Shown: in pieces, positions 49,701 through 57,019 of the stretch
How the letters are laid out: each line of letters starts with the position of its first letter
How positions within the stretch are numbered: the first letter of the stretch is position 1
NCBI RefSeq assembly: GCF_021155775.2
Contig: NC_060236.1
Coordinates: 19,890,519 to 19,954,518 of the forward strand
Reading direction: 5' to 3'
DNA length: 64,000 nucleotides
Origin: Neodiprion pinetum
Lineage: Eukaryota; Arthropoda; Insecta; Hymenoptera; Diprionidae
Translations under genes and position numbers: made by a program
Notes under the pieces: model-generated
What the model saw: only the letters and a program-made list of their open reading frames with translations
Told to the model about the DNA's origin: nothing
The model's database searches: none

Positions 49701-50915
49701 AACCGACGGCATGATTTGCGCCGGTTATCCAGAAGGAGGGAAAGACGCCTGTCAGGTGAATAATTTCCAATACTCCCAAATTGTTAAACAATGATTCGCA
49801 TGAAAAAAATTGAATTTTTAAATTTGACAAAACTCCTGACCTCGACTTCTCAACTTTCTGCCCAGAGAAAACAATGAAACTTAGCAAATTCATTTTGAGT
49901 GATCGACTGCGCATGCGCAAAATAATTGAAGTCTATTGGTCCGTGAGAGCGTATCGCGGTGATATTTTCGTCTGCTAGGCAGGGGAACCAACTTACTGAA
50001 AACGAGTCATAGAATATCGAACTCTCTCACGTCGAGTGACAAATCGAAATCACGTTGTTACGATGACCCGCAACAGTCATTAGTCCTCAGTTAGTCAACA
50101 ACGAAAGTTTTCTTGTCAAGTTTTTCAGAATTATTCGAACAACTATTAGAGATCCGCTTAACCGGAACAAAAAATTCTCACCACCTACATAACTTTTATA
50201 AGCGGTGTTTGACAGTTAAAGCTTCAAGTGGCCAACCAGCATGAAGTAACTAAAAAGTTCGCGCACGCGCAGTCAGCCGCTGTATCTGTCATGTCTGAAT
50301 GCTTTATTTCAGTTTAAGTTAACCACGGGTTTCAATTTTCAATTTGTGTTACCACTTCATGAAATATAAATTGGCAACATTTCTGAAATGAACGGGGAAT
50401 TGGATTGCCATTTGAATTACCAGCTGGATGTTCTGCTGTATACATTCAGACAAAACAAAATTCGAAACGAATTATATGAATTGCTAAGTAAATTGAGATT
50501 ATTGGAAAACATTGAATGAACGAGCAGAAAAATTCCTAAATGGCTATTAAAAATTTCATAATATCAAATGTCTTCAGAAGAGTGGAAAAAAAATGGATGA
50601 AACTCGTAAAAACGAAAAACCAATATTCACAAGAATTATTAAAATTGCGACATAGCTTTTGCCGATATCAAAAAATGAAAATCTAATACTTAACGAAAAT
50701 TTTGATGAGTCGTATTGAATTCGCAGGGTGATTCAGGGGGGCCACTTTTGTGTCGAGACAAAAAGGACCCGGAGAGATGGTTCGTTGGCGGAATAGTGAG
50801 TTGGGGTATAAAATGTGCTCATCCAAAGCTACCGGGTGTTTACGCATACGTGCCAAGGTACGTGACGTGGATCCACAAACAGATCGCGAAATACTCCGAC
50901 AAAGACAAGGGGTAA
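25695..50915 (+). CDS. Corin: Corin-like type II transmembrane serine protease (16 coding exons, 1026 aa)
   Basis: Membrane-anchored mosaic protease, assembled from 16 exons whose phases all agree (3081 nt, no internal stop). Residues 1-373 are a cytoplasmic tail rich in Pro, Arg and Lys with a charged coiled-coil stretch. The single hydrophobic span is about 374-394 (AQVLVNAVALFAIAGGLAAYF region, preceded by Arg residues, so N-in). The ectodomain has a Frizzled CRD (435-548, Cys 435, 443, 482, 491, 498, 508, 512, 519, 536, 548), two LDLa modules (566-599, 602-649), SRCR (about 652-755) and trypsin (776 to about 1018). Protease features: C760 likely disulphide-linked to C888, cleavage R775|IVGG, H818 in TASHC, D868 in HDNDVAL, S967 in GDSGG, and D961 giving Arg/Lys specificity. 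This domain order is that of corin, which in vertebrates processes pro-natriuretic peptides and has two FZ and eight LDLa; insect members are shorter. The insect substrate is not known to me. The ATG is chosen for its CAAAATG context and is the only in-frame ATG in its exon. Any 5' UTR exon must lie upstream, because this exon begins with an acceptor. Confidence 0.93.
26337..26481. mobile_element. Foldback MITE, copy A
   Basis: Terminal inverted repeats of about 45 bases (TAAGAGCAGTTGTTTCATCA and its counterpart with ...TTTTGTCAGGGCGACCAA) enclose a short core containing GTAACCTCAAAAATTTTGAC. It has no coding capacity. A relative lies at 53824-54012. Confidence 0.75.
27100..27630 (+). repeat. 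ACT/ACC/ATT-rich imperfect array with 35-bp perfect duplication
   Basis: About 400 bases of degenerate (ACTAT, ACCACTAT)-like units, interrupted by the MITE at 27238-27368. Within it, 27523-27557 and 27558-27592 are identical 35-base units in tandem, a recent duplication. Confidence 0.8.
27238..27368. mobile_element. Harbinger-like MITE with TAA target-site duplication
   Basis: A 131-bp element bounded by GGGGCCGTC and GACGGCCCC, with internal TTACGTAA-type subterminal repeats, flanked on both sides by TAA (27235-27237 and 27369-27371). TAA/TTA duplications and G-rich termini are typical of PIF/Harbinger. It is non-autonomous, with a C-rich core. Confidence 0.75.
28480..29930 (-). mobile_element. 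5'-truncated, decayed non-LTR retrotransposon (RNase H region)
   Basis: Minus-strand frames give an RNase H domain: AEVYALLACARYILSRGY, then HINICSDSRAAISSLDA (29499-29690), then FIWVLVHSGIHGKELAYKL (about 29340-29420). Downstream is MGLVTGHWYTSEHLMHLGL with CLRCGEEQET, the C-terminal cysteine motif of R1/Jockey/I-type LINEs. The HSGIHGNE.AD motif has become HSGIHGKELAY, and there are stops and frame changes, so it is dead. The A-rich 3' end is at about 28480. No reverse transcriptase is present. A 358-bp foldback interrupts it. Confidence 0.85.
28943..29300. mobile_element. Foldback element inserted in the LINE relic
   Basis: Two equal arms of 166 bases (28943-29108 and 29135-29300) are reverse complements at roughly 90%, around a 26-base loop. 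The outer ends read AGGTACACTTGGGGACAATG. It separates the RNase H part of the LINE from its C-terminal Cys motif, so it inserted after the LINE. No obvious target duplication and no coding capacity. Confidence 0.85.
30026..30143 (+). CDS. Corin: Corin coding exon 2 (cytoplasmic tail, residues 18-57)
   Basis: Acceptor gtgttacag and donor gtaggt bound 118 nt that join exon 1 in frame as R18 and end in phase 0. The peptide is Arg/Ser/Pro-rich with RQSRTHS and PRRHS motifs that look like basophilic kinase sites, plus PPP and PPIP runs. The GC content is much higher than in the flanking intron. A donor 4 nt downstream (gtgata) would break frame with exon 3. The exon starts about 100 bases after the end of the LINE relic in the preceding intron. 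Confidence 0.75.
30144..35316 (+). other. Corin intron between coding exons 2 and 3
   Basis: 5173 bases, GT-AG. It contains a short (CTACTT)n-like run at about 33418-33446 and a T-run at 35214-35230 near the acceptor. I see no exon, RNA gene or intact element in it. Confidence 0.75.
35317..36070 (+). CDS. Corin: Corin coding exon 3 (large cytoplasmic exon, residues 58-308)
   Basis: This is the largest exon, 754 nt, between acceptor cccgcag and donor gtgtgt, ending in phase 1. It begins with a Pro/Arg-rich, SH3-ligand-like stretch (APPPIPLRAPAIP), and then has KPEPRPTAAK. From roughly residue 115 to 165 there is a highly charged heptad-like segment (LDKASRDLDKRLQERTGEL, then LQRAARDLERRLHEK), predicted to be coiled coil. 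After that come another charged segment and a Ser/Thr-rich region (DSNVSSDSFSQTSSPSYTSK). High GC and codon bias contrast sharply with the introns. No catalytic domain is visible. Reading through the donor would give about 45 more residues to a stop at 36205-36207; I consider that intronic. Confidence 0.88.
36071..36724 (+). other. Corin intron between exons 3 and 4
   Basis: 654 bases of degenerate TTTCAAAGT/TTTTGAGG-type units, weakly similar to the TTGAAA-rich arrays at 37.5 and 46.5 kb. No exon seen. Confidence 0.75.
36725..36852 (+). CDS. Corin: Corin coding exon 4 (juxtamembrane cytoplasmic, residues 309-351)
   Basis: Acceptor tgtttttag and donor gtgagt bound 128 nt that complete G309 and end in phase 0. 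It encodes RALVPEPENPPGSPITKSM and then STPASLQTIVRFHNGSNMSL followed by HHR. SPITK and STPAS are possible proline-directed phosphorylation sites. There are no Cys residues, as expected for a cytosolic segment just before the membrane exon. Confidence 0.85.
37535..37865 (+). repeat. Degenerate TTGAAATCATTT-type array
   Basis: Units such as TTTGAAATCATTTCTAATCA, TTTGAAATCATTTAGAA and CTTGAAATTAGTTGAAAA recur with irregular 10-25 base spacing for over 300 bases. The same theme recurs at 46545-46870 in a different intron of this gene. Confidence 0.7.
38563..38684 (+). repeat. Minisatellite, about 30-bp units
   Basis: Four imperfect units built on AATAGTGTTGGATTGACATC and GGATGGTGTCAGGTTGACAT. 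The most similar pair is at about 38630-38684. Confidence 0.7.
39962..40094 (+). CDS. Corin: Corin coding exon 5 (signal anchor / transmembrane segment, residues 352-395)
   Basis: Acceptor tatttattcag and donor gtgagt, phase 1 at the end. Residues 352-373 are basic (IIRDIRRPSS then GRLRFRF) and are followed by about 21 uncharged, mostly hydrophobic residues (374-394). Basic residues on the N-terminal side and the extracellular domain order after it fix a type II (N-in/C-out) topology. There is no cleavable signal peptide elsewhere in the protein. Confidence 0.92.
40095..40805 (+). other. Corin intron between exons 5 and 6
   Basis: 711 bases, GT-AG, with AATTAATTAATTCT motifs near 40626-40653. 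Nothing else is seen. Confidence 0.8.
40806..40960 (+). CDS. Corin: Corin coding exon 6 (stem and start of Frizzled domain, residues 396-447)
   Basis: Acceptor cttcctcttgcag, donor gtaaga, phase 0 at the end. An extracellular stem with a sequon (NNT at 406-408) and Pro-rich spacer leads into the first two cysteines of the Frizzled CRD, C435 and C443 (ICLPVIVSFCQYHK). Confidence 0.93.
40961..41699 (+). other. Corin intron between exons 6 and 7
   Basis: 739 bases. A 144-codon + frame (41087-41521) occupies much of it. It has no domain, would not splice in phase with the flanking Frizzled exons, and is regarded as chance. Confidence 0.8.
41700..41898 (+). CDS. Corin: Corin coding exon 7 (core of Frizzled CRD, residues 448-513)
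   Basis: Acceptor gattgttacag, donor gtaaga, phase 1. The peptide starts IPYNFTVFPNYMGNFGQRDA, matching the Frizzled signature (YN.T.FPN..G), and carries Cys 482, 491, 498, 508 and 512 with the CR.LC motif. NFT at 451-453 is an N-glycosylation sequon at the position commonly glycosylated in Frizzled CRDs. Confidence 0.97.
41975..42127 (+). CDS. Corin: Corin coding exon 8 (end of Frizzled CRD, residues 514-564)
   Basis: The intron before it is only 76 nt (41899-41974). The acceptor gttcctttttgaag gives Q514 and keeps the frame; the AG two bases later would not. The exon encodes TKHRCGFFLEVFGLTLPEYL and supplies the last three CRD cysteines (519, 536, 548; ...ECNLFP...EVCVG). Donor gtgagt, phase 1. 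Confidence 0.95.
42128..46227 (+). other. Corin intron between exons 8 and 9
   Basis: 4100 bases between the Frizzled and LDLa exons. It contains a 430-bp interspersed repeat (42599-43029) and a T-run at about 43156-43176. I looked for extra Cys-rich (LDLa) exons, as vertebrate corin has more modules, and saw none. Confidence 0.75.
42599..43029 (+). mobile_element. Interspersed repeat resembling an abundant lepidopteran element
   Basis: It begins around TTTTTAGAGTTCCGTAACTC, runs through GTTGTCTGTCTGTTCGTCTG, ATCAAGTTGAAATTAATATC, GGGTACTTCCCGTTGACTTA and AGAATCATGAAATTTG, and ends ACGAAACCCTCAGGGCGCGA plus GTCCTACTCACACTTGTC and a T-run. From memory, this whole series of blocks matches a short non-coding repeat found in very high copy in moth and butterfly genomes. 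It has no coding capacity. The class (SINE-like, LINE tail or Helitron-like) is unsure. Confidence 0.6.
46228..46482 (+). CDS. Corin: Corin coding exon 9 (two LDL-receptor class A modules, residues 565-649)
   Basis: Acceptor cgtacttcaag, donor gtaagt, phase 1. LDLa-1 spans 566-599 with six Cys and the calcium motif CADQSDEIGC. LDLa-2 spans 602-649 and ends CPWGQDERNC; between its first (602) and second (622) Cys lie about 19 residues rich in Ser/Thr/Glu, longer than usual, so its N-terminal half is atypical. LDLa modules bind calcium and mediate ligand or substrate contacts in this family. Confidence 0.95.
46483..47567 (+). other. Corin intron between exons 9 and 10
   Basis: 1085 bases. Its first 400 hold a TTGAAA-rich degenerate array; a short A/T run follows at about 47040-47052. 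No exon seen. Confidence 0.8.
46545..46870 (+). repeat. Degenerate TTGAAA/ACCATTT array
   Basis: Units like GAAATCGCTTGAAACCATTC, TTTTAAAACCATTTGTAACA and AATTAGTTTGAAACAGC repeat irregularly. They are strikingly like the array at 37535-37865, including shared phrases such as AAATCGCTTGAAACCATT and AATTAGTTTGAAAC. Confidence 0.7.
47568..47712 (+). CDS. Corin: Corin coding exon 10 (first half of SRCR domain, residues 650-697)
   Basis: Acceptor tgtggtttcag, donor gtgagt, phase 2. RLSERNGDIGKGRLEIYHAE, then a C678 ... W682 ... ICSYLGY (C692) pattern, is the N-terminal half of a scavenger-receptor cysteine-rich domain. The split of SRCR over two exons is seen in several type II proteases. Confidence 0.93.
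47820..48001 (+). CDS. Corin: Corin coding exon 11 (second half of SRCR domain, residues 698-758)
   Basis: Acceptor gatccaacag, donor gtaaga, phase 1. It contains sequon NGT (708-710), NVS (711-713) and the closing SRCR cysteines C742 and C755 (VELACSEYG). Only four cysteines are visible in the whole SRCR region (678, 692, 742, 755), so the domain is degenerate relative to classical six- or eight-Cys SRCRs, as is common in this protease group. Confidence 0.92.
48283..48472 (+). CDS. Corin: Corin coding exon 12 (protease activation site and catalytic His, residues 759-821)
   Basis: Acceptor caccgtcacag, donor gtgagt, phase 2. It has CGKRKR (C760 for the propeptide disulphide), then QAR775|IVGGVEAAPGDWPF at the zymogen cleavage point, then ISDQWVLTASHC with catalytic H818. 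The usual TAAHC motif has Ser in place of the second Ala, a tolerated change. Confidence 0.97.
48473..48911 (+). other. Corin intron between exons 12 and 13
   Basis: 439 bases. It contains GCGTTCGAATCCCACCGCTG at about 48693-48712, reminiscent of a tRNA T-arm/B box; part of that phrase (CCCACCGCTGTCACCAATTT) recurs at about 43337 in another intron. Confidence 0.75.
48912..49065 (+). CDS. Corin: Corin coding exon 13 (catalytic Asp, residues 822-873)
   Basis: Acceptor gcagtttcag, donor gtaaat, phase 0. Translation gives SGWTIQLGITRR..., then KRVVPHPNYN and AHDNDVALFQ with catalytic D868. An open frame on the opposite strand over this region (ending near 48685) is a shadow. Confidence 0.95.
49358..49481 (+). 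CDS. Corin: Corin coding exon 14 (residues 874-914)
   Basis: Acceptor caatcttttcag, donor gtgagc, phase 1. It encodes LRPVCLP, with C888 expected to pair with propeptide C760, and LCTVIGWGKKEDTD, the conserved GWG segment of S1 proteases. Confidence 0.95.
49607..49755 (+). CDS. Corin: Corin coding exon 15 (S1 specificity residue, residues 915-964)
   Basis: Acceptor ctctctgttacag, donor gtgaat, phase 0. It contains VPVLNRELC (C935), NVTDGMICAGYPEGGKDACQ with D961 at the base of the S1 pocket (trypsin-like Arg/Lys preference) and sequon NVT at 945-947. The exon breaks right before GDSGG, a classical S1 intron position. Confidence 0.96.
49756..50726 (+). other. Corin intron between exons 15 and 16
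   Basis: 971 bases. It contains a possible 370-bp terminal-inverted-repeat element (49905-50274) and is otherwise AT-rich. Confidence 0.8.
49905..50274. mobile_element. Possible MITE with GACTGCGC termini
   Basis: The left end GACTGCGCATGCGCAAAAT and the right end, reversed, GACTGCGCGTGCGCGAACT form about 19-base imperfect terminal inverted repeats around 330 bases of non-coding DNA. No clear target duplication. Confidence 0.4.
50727..50915 (+). CDS. Corin: Corin coding exon 16 (catalytic Ser and stop, residues 965-1026)
   Basis: Acceptor gaattcgcag, then GDSGGPLLCRD with catalytic S967, VGGIVSWGIKCAHPKLPGVY and the terminal YVTWIHKQI helix. The frame ends with TAA at 50913-50915. The short basic/acidic tail KYSDKDKG after the last helix carries no domain. 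Confidence 0.97.
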   Translation, partial: GDSGGPLLCRDKKDPERWFVGGIVSWGIKCAHPKLPGVYAYVPRYVTWIHKQIAKYSDKDKG

Positions 50916-51104
50916 CGAGAGCTTTGACGAGAAACTTGATATAATTGAAAAATTGCATGTGCAGGTATACTTATGCACGCGTTCTACGTCTGCGCGAAGA
51001 CATGATTACGCTGAACGAAAACGGTAGTAGAAATAGAGAAGAAAACATGATAAACCGAGGCAGTAAATTATATGCGCGAATTTGGAGAAGGGACGAGGAA
51101 AAAA

Positions 51105-51110
51105 AATAAA
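51105..51110 (+). terminator. Candidate polyadenylation signal AATAAA for Corin
   Basis: This is the first AATAAA after the stop codon, 190 nt downstream, but it sits in an A-rich run, so its use is uncertain. A second AATAAA is at 51970-51975. Either would give a short 3' UTR; the long AT-rich region beyond may hold further sites. Confidence 0.25.
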
Positions 51111-53823
51111 AAAAAAAAAAGAGAAATAGAGGGGAAAAATACGCGTTCGGATAAAAATCGAATTATTTTTGAACGCAGTTGTTTTCGTCGCGTCTATTGA
51201 TTAAGTAATACCTGTACACACATAAATATATCATACACATATTATACATATATACATGTGTGTACATATATAATAGTTTTGTTGCAACTCAAATGTAAAA
51301 GTAGGCAAGTATGGCCGCATGCTGAAAATGAACACAACACGCTATTTCTCAACGAATGACACGCGTGTTGGAATTTGGCGAACCATTTCTCCACTAAAGA
51401 AGAAAAACTGTTTTTGTCCGCTTATAAAGCAAATAGCCTCTGTACGGTGGCGCGCTCTACCGCCGATCACGTAAATGTGTCTCGTGATTCGCGGTAAGTT
51501 CACACTGTCAATTCCCTCGGTTGAGGTTATGTTTTCGCCTCCTCATAACTTGAATTTTTGCTCGTGCATTTAGTTTGATTGTCGTTTATCTTGTAATGTT
51601 TTACCATAACCGTTACTTAATTGAGAAATCATGCGATTTGCTCATTTTCAGCATCGACTAATTGCCTAATTTTACATTTTCATTGGGAAAAACATTACGT
51701 GCAACTCGTGAGCAAGACGATTCTGAGTTCGTGCGGCTAACTTCACACTCACTCGGAATCGTGTCATTTGCCCACTAGTTGCACAATATACTATTCTACT
51801 GTGCTGAATAGAGCGTAGAGAAAAATAACAATAATATAGAATTAGAAGAATTGAAACACAGAAGAAAAAAAAGTAACGATACATTCCTTAGTTTTCCGAT
51901 CTGATCAACAGCGGCGAAAATGTTGACTAGCTGCAGTATTTTTAAAGCCCGGAGAATCCGATGGGTAATAATAAAACAAGTTACTTGATAAAAACAAAAC
52001 TACGCAAAAGAACAATCAGAACAGAATTTGAACGAAATTTAAATTCTACCCAGAAAAAAATATATAAAATAAGATGGAGACAATAATTCAACTTCTGATG
52101 TATAACTCTTGGTCTGAGGGACACAAGCACTCAAAAGTGAGAAAAAAAGATATATATATATATACATCTAAGCATCTGAAAACGAGACAATAAGAAAATA
52201 TTTTTTGTGTAAGGAAAATGGAAACGACAATAATTATAATTATAATAACAATATAATTAACTACAATATTGATGATAATATCGATAATAGTAATAATAAT
52301 AATGATGATTATGATAATAGTAAATAAATTATATTAGGCAATTGACAATAAGAAGAAGAAAATTGGAATGAAGCAGAGGAAAAATGAGGGAAGTAAAGTG
52401 AAAACTGAAATTAGAAAGAAGAAAAATCGTTTCTACTTGGAATAGACGAGGAAAAATTAATTGGAAAGAAATGAAAAGTGAAACGTAGGAAAATGTGCAT
52501 AGTGCGAATAAGCCATATAACGTCGTAAAATTGTGCGAGATAAATCTTTGATTAAGGGGCCGTGAAATTGGGTCGAATCACGTATCCATAAATCTTTCTG
52601 AGGACAGGTAGTTTATATGTTTAAATATTAGGCCGAGGTGAAGCTGCTGATCCGTATATTACCGTCGTAATTTGAAGGAAATTTGGTCGATAAATTATGC
52701 CGCCTATAAATTCTCTCATCCCAAAAGAGGGCAAAATTACTCCATCTCAGTGTAATATCATTATTTTTATAAATTCTACCATTTTTTCCATCATGATTTT
52801 TTTTTTTTTTTTACAAAAATGTCATTCAAACCTTACGGTCTAAAGATATTAATTGTCAGTCTTATTATTAGTTTAATTATGTTAATTCTATTCATTTTTT
52901 CGTATTACGGATATTTTTTCAACACTCGCAAAATTGAAAATTGACGTATGCAATCCTTAACCAAACAAAACGAAATTAAAATCGAAGCAAAGTATGGATT
53001 AAAACATTTCATAACATCAACGTAAGAGATTGATAGCGAAATTTTGTTGGCTGGCTTTCGCGACGATAAAGAATAATAACGACGTACAAAAAAAATGTAT
53101 TCATAAAATGTTTGATTCACCTGCGTGACGTGCGATTTTTATCAATGATATATGATACTGAGATTGCGTTGTGAAAATTCACATTTTTTTTTTCAACAAA
53201 ATGAATATTGAAAGAAGAAGCAAAACTGACAAAATAGAAATACTGAAGGGGAGATAGGTTTGAAATTCATTAACGAAGATTGATTGACACTTCGCAATGT
53301 ATCCTTTTAACATTTCACAAATTGGTTTGGGCTTTCGAAGAATGTAAGAAAAAAGTATTCTAACTCGATTGGAAACAAAAAAAAAAAAAAAATACGCGCT
53401 AGCAAAATTTTCTTTGAAATTTATAAAACTTGCGCCTTGTATCACAAAATACGTAAAAACAAAACAAATGATTACGTTCCGTGAAATAAAACTCGCATTA
53501 ACTCGAAAACGAGAACAATCGATAAATGAAACACCATTGGTTAAACTGCTGATTAAAAATTGAATATCTCATCTTTGTTGTTAATAACTAGCGATATTTT
53601 TTATCTTGTTATTTTTCAGTTTCTATTCTTTTTCATCATTAATAGGGTAAAAATTTATCGACAAAATTTTCGCAAGAGCATCGGTGCGATAAATCAAATT
53701 CTATATAGAACCCGCGGTAAATTAGCTTTACATATATTTAGATATGAATATACACAGAACGAATTCGTAACGACTGCATATTCCCTCGTCTCGTGAAACT
53801 TAATGCGCATGCGCTACGATCCG

Positions 53824-54012
53824 AGAGCGACTGTTCGCCAGGGCGACCAACCGTCATAAATTTGGACGACAGTTCGCCCCGATTTATGTAACCACAAGAA
53901 TTTTGCCAGTTGTCGGTTGCGCTCAACTCATTACTGTCAAATTTTTGACGTTACGTATATGGCGGTGAACTATTGTTTGTGACAGTTATTCACCCTGGCA
54001 AATGGCTGCTCT
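53824..54012. mobile_element. Foldback MITE, copy B
   Basis: The ends AGAGCGACTGTTCGCCAGGG and, reversed, AGAGCAGCCATTTGCCAGGG form inverted repeats. Internal motifs GGGCGACCAA, CATAAATTTGG and GTAACCACAAGAATTTTG parallel copy A at 26337-26481. Both copies are preceded by TGCGCATGCG. Confidence 0.65.
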
Positions 54013-54703
54013 GGGGTTCTATTGCGTCCGTACTAAATCGAGCAGTCGACGGAACGTTCCAATCGTTGAGAATTCACTCTGTATACCTGTTATACATGTA
54101 ATACAGTGTGAAAATTTAGAAATGAGTGCACAATCATTACATGTAACTCGCGACCTAATTGTTTTCCAACCCTGCAAATCATTGCGATAATTTTTTGATT
54201 TCTGACTTATTTTTCATAAGTCAAGAGAAATTTTGTCATGAATCGAAGAGAAACGATACTACCAAACGGAAGTCATTCATGGCAACGATGTAAATATACA
54301 ACACATTGATTATACTGGGTTATTTCCGTGAAGCGCTCCATAACGACTCCTAGTTCCAGGCAATTCGGGATACACATACACTCTGGCAATGAGTATACTC
54401 TGTTCTACGAGAGAACGACACAACGTCACGCAGGTTCGGGATAGCGAAGCTCACTCGCAATCAGTATCGTATCCATAATATCGTGCATTTGTCCCCTACG
54501 CCAAAAATCCACGCTCTGTGAAAGAACTAACAGGTGAAATAACGCGAACACAGCGGTCTCATTACATCACGAATAAATTCATTCCACTTCTTCGTCAATA
54601 TGTATTTATCGAACAGAATAACAAAGCCACAATTCAAAATTGACAATTCCGAACTCACTCGCAACGTTGCTGACGATTGACGCTCCACGGTTTGAATTGA
54701 TTT

Positions 54704-54822
54704 GAAATTAACCGTTAGGTTAGGAATCAATCGTTAGGTTTGAAATTAACTGTTAGGTTTGGAATCAAGCGTTAGGTTTAAAATGAATCGTTAGGTTTGA
54801 AATTAGCAATTAGGTTTGAGTA
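54704..54822 (+). repeat. 19-bp tandem array containing GTTAGGTT
   Basis: Six units with (G/A)TTAGG at 54714, 54733, 54752, 54771, 54790 and 54809, exactly 19 bases apart. They alternate AAATTAAC and AATCAA(T/G)C spacers. TTAGG is the common insect telomere unit, but here it is a 19-bp interstitial minisatellite. Confidence 0.9.
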
Positions 54823-55115
54823 CCTGGATACCCTTGTCGGCTATACTCGGGTCTGGTCGGCTGCTAGACCAGTTCGGTTACCTGAAGAGGGTAAAGTGGG
54901 CGTAGCATTGAACTGGATCTGACCACACCGAACGCGTTTGGCTTGGTGAGCGTGTCGATCTCTCGTCGAACAGAGTTACAGAGCTTCAAGTTTCACAAGG
55001 GAGACATAAGCCGCGCGCTAGCAGAAGACCGATGGCCAAAGTCAACCGGTGAAACTCGAAGCTCTGCTCAGAATGTACGTGTATCCTTGGGGTGGTTCTT
55101 ATTTGCCCGTTGTTC

Positions 55116-55880
55116 GAATTTAAATTGTGCCGCCCACTCGTTTGCTTCTAAATTGAAAAAATTCATATTTTGAGCCTAATTTGAATGTCCGAACTTAATT
55201 TTTACCATCCGCTGTAACGGCGCGAAGTTTTCCACTTATATACACGTGATTTTTATCTTCTAATGTTATTATTTTACTGAAACATCTGACCTTGGAGGAA
55301 AAAAATTAATTTTTTATGGATTTGACGGGGATCGATGCTACTTTCAAGGCGAATAAAAAATTAAAAAATGTAACGGTCATTCTCTAGGCATTTTTATCCT
55401 GCTTATTTGAATATTTTTCTATTTTTTAAATTGAAAGCAGATGGTTGTCACCTAAATATTTCTTTGATGATTTCGTTATAACCTGAAATTCTTCATATTA
55501 TGTTTCTAGATAACCTGAATGCGTAATAAGCGTAATTTATGACTGATATCTTGCTTTTTTGCTACCATTTCCAATTAAAGCGGCAAAAAATATTCAAATA
55601 AGCAGGGTAAAAATGCATTAGAATGGCTAATACATTTTTACTTTTTAAAGCGCTATCGATCCCCGTCAATTCTATACAAAAATTAATTTTTTTCATCCAA
55701 GTTTACATGTTTCAGTAAAGTAATAACATTAGAAGATAACAATCACGTGTATTTTAAATGAAAAACTTTGCGTCGTCACGGTAGATAGAAAGAAATCAAG
55801 TTAGGACATTCGTATTGGGCTCAAAATTTTTATTTTTTTATTTAGAAACAAACGAGGGGCAGCACAATTGAAATTTTAAT
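55116..55880. repeat. Large degenerate inverted repeat (about 320-bp arms)
   Basis: Arm 55116-55440 and arm 55565-55880 are reverse complements at roughly 75-80%, with a 125-base spacer. Matching blocks include TATACACGTGAT, TATCTTCTAATGTTATTA, GACGGGGATCGAT and CCTGCTTATTTGAATATTTT. It could be a foldback transposon or inverted duplication; transcribed, it would form a long hairpin RNA. Confidence 0.8.
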
Positions 55881-57019
55881 CCCTGTGGCTCGTATCAAGG
55901 AAACAGCCTGTTATAAATTATAGAAACGTCGAATTGTATAGCTGCGAGTTACATAACTAGTAACAACAATAATAAACTCATAAGTATATACATATAGGTA
56001 AAATTAGAATATGAAATAAATGGAAACATAAACGTGAAATTTGAAAACGAAAAATGTGAAAAAATACACTAATTACATGTGTAGGAATGAACGTTATATA
56101 TAATACTACAGGTGTTTAGACGATAATGATACGAAAATAAATTATAGGAAACTCATCGTAAACGTTCGACTAATCTCGTGTATATATATTATTATATGTA
56201 TTATTATATGCATATACATGTTTACAGTATACACATACTTGTGACAATATAACAAATATATATTATATACTATACTAACAGCCAAGTTCAGATAAACAAG
56301 CTGCAGCAACGGCATTATTTTCTAAAAAAGGAAGAAAGGCGAATAGTTGTAATACAATGCTAATCGTTTAATGACGTACTATGATTTTAAAAGATGTGAG
56401 ATGAAGGTGTTAAAAAAAAAAAAAAACTGAGTATATCAAATAATGAGAAAACGAAAATAAGGGAGATGATATTTCGGAAATACTTTATACTGGCAAAAGG
56501 AGAAAAAGCGGTAACTAAGAAAAAAAAAAAAAAAAATTGGATAAAAAGAAAAACTGGAAACAGATTAAAAAAAAAAAAATACTAAGTGCTATATATGTAA
56601 GATTAGCATGTATAAATATTATAATATGTATATATATACATATATACATATATTTAAATTATACACGTTATGTTACCAAACGCATTTAATGCGGGGTAAA
56701 AATATTTTTTATGTGTTGGTGATTATAATTATCATGAATACATTATATAGTAATGATAGTACGATTGATTTATTATTGAAAATAGACACATACGAGCGTT
56801 GCGAGGATATAATAACGGTATAATATTGATTGTGAACCACCAAGTGGGAAATCTAATTATACATATACATATATGATAATGCTATACGCTAAATACGCTA
56901 TGTTACATGATAAATGCTATATATATAAACATATATATTGGATAATAATTGACATGAAATGTTGCTGAAATATGACGTACACAACACATATACATGTATA
57001 TATGAATATACTCATATAT
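55881..57019. other. AT-rich non-coding DNA
   Basis: Dominated by TATATA/CATATA patches and A-runs (56409-56425, 56520-56537, 56567-56578). Nothing gene-like was recognised. Confidence 0.6.

Larger units (their letters stand above)
50916..55115. other. 3' flank of Corin, AT-rich non-coding
   Basis: The sequence contains (TA)n/(AC)n patches (51225-51270, 52152-52165) and an imperfect AAT/GAT-rich stretch (52230-52330). It includes a MITE at 53824-54012 and the 19-bp array at 54704-54822. No recognisable coding exon. Part may be 3' UTR. Confidence 0.5.

Noticed and set aside
54943..55173. 76-codon plus-strand frame after the 19-bp array
   Set aside because: It runs into the left arm of the inverted repeat and shows no domain or splice signals.
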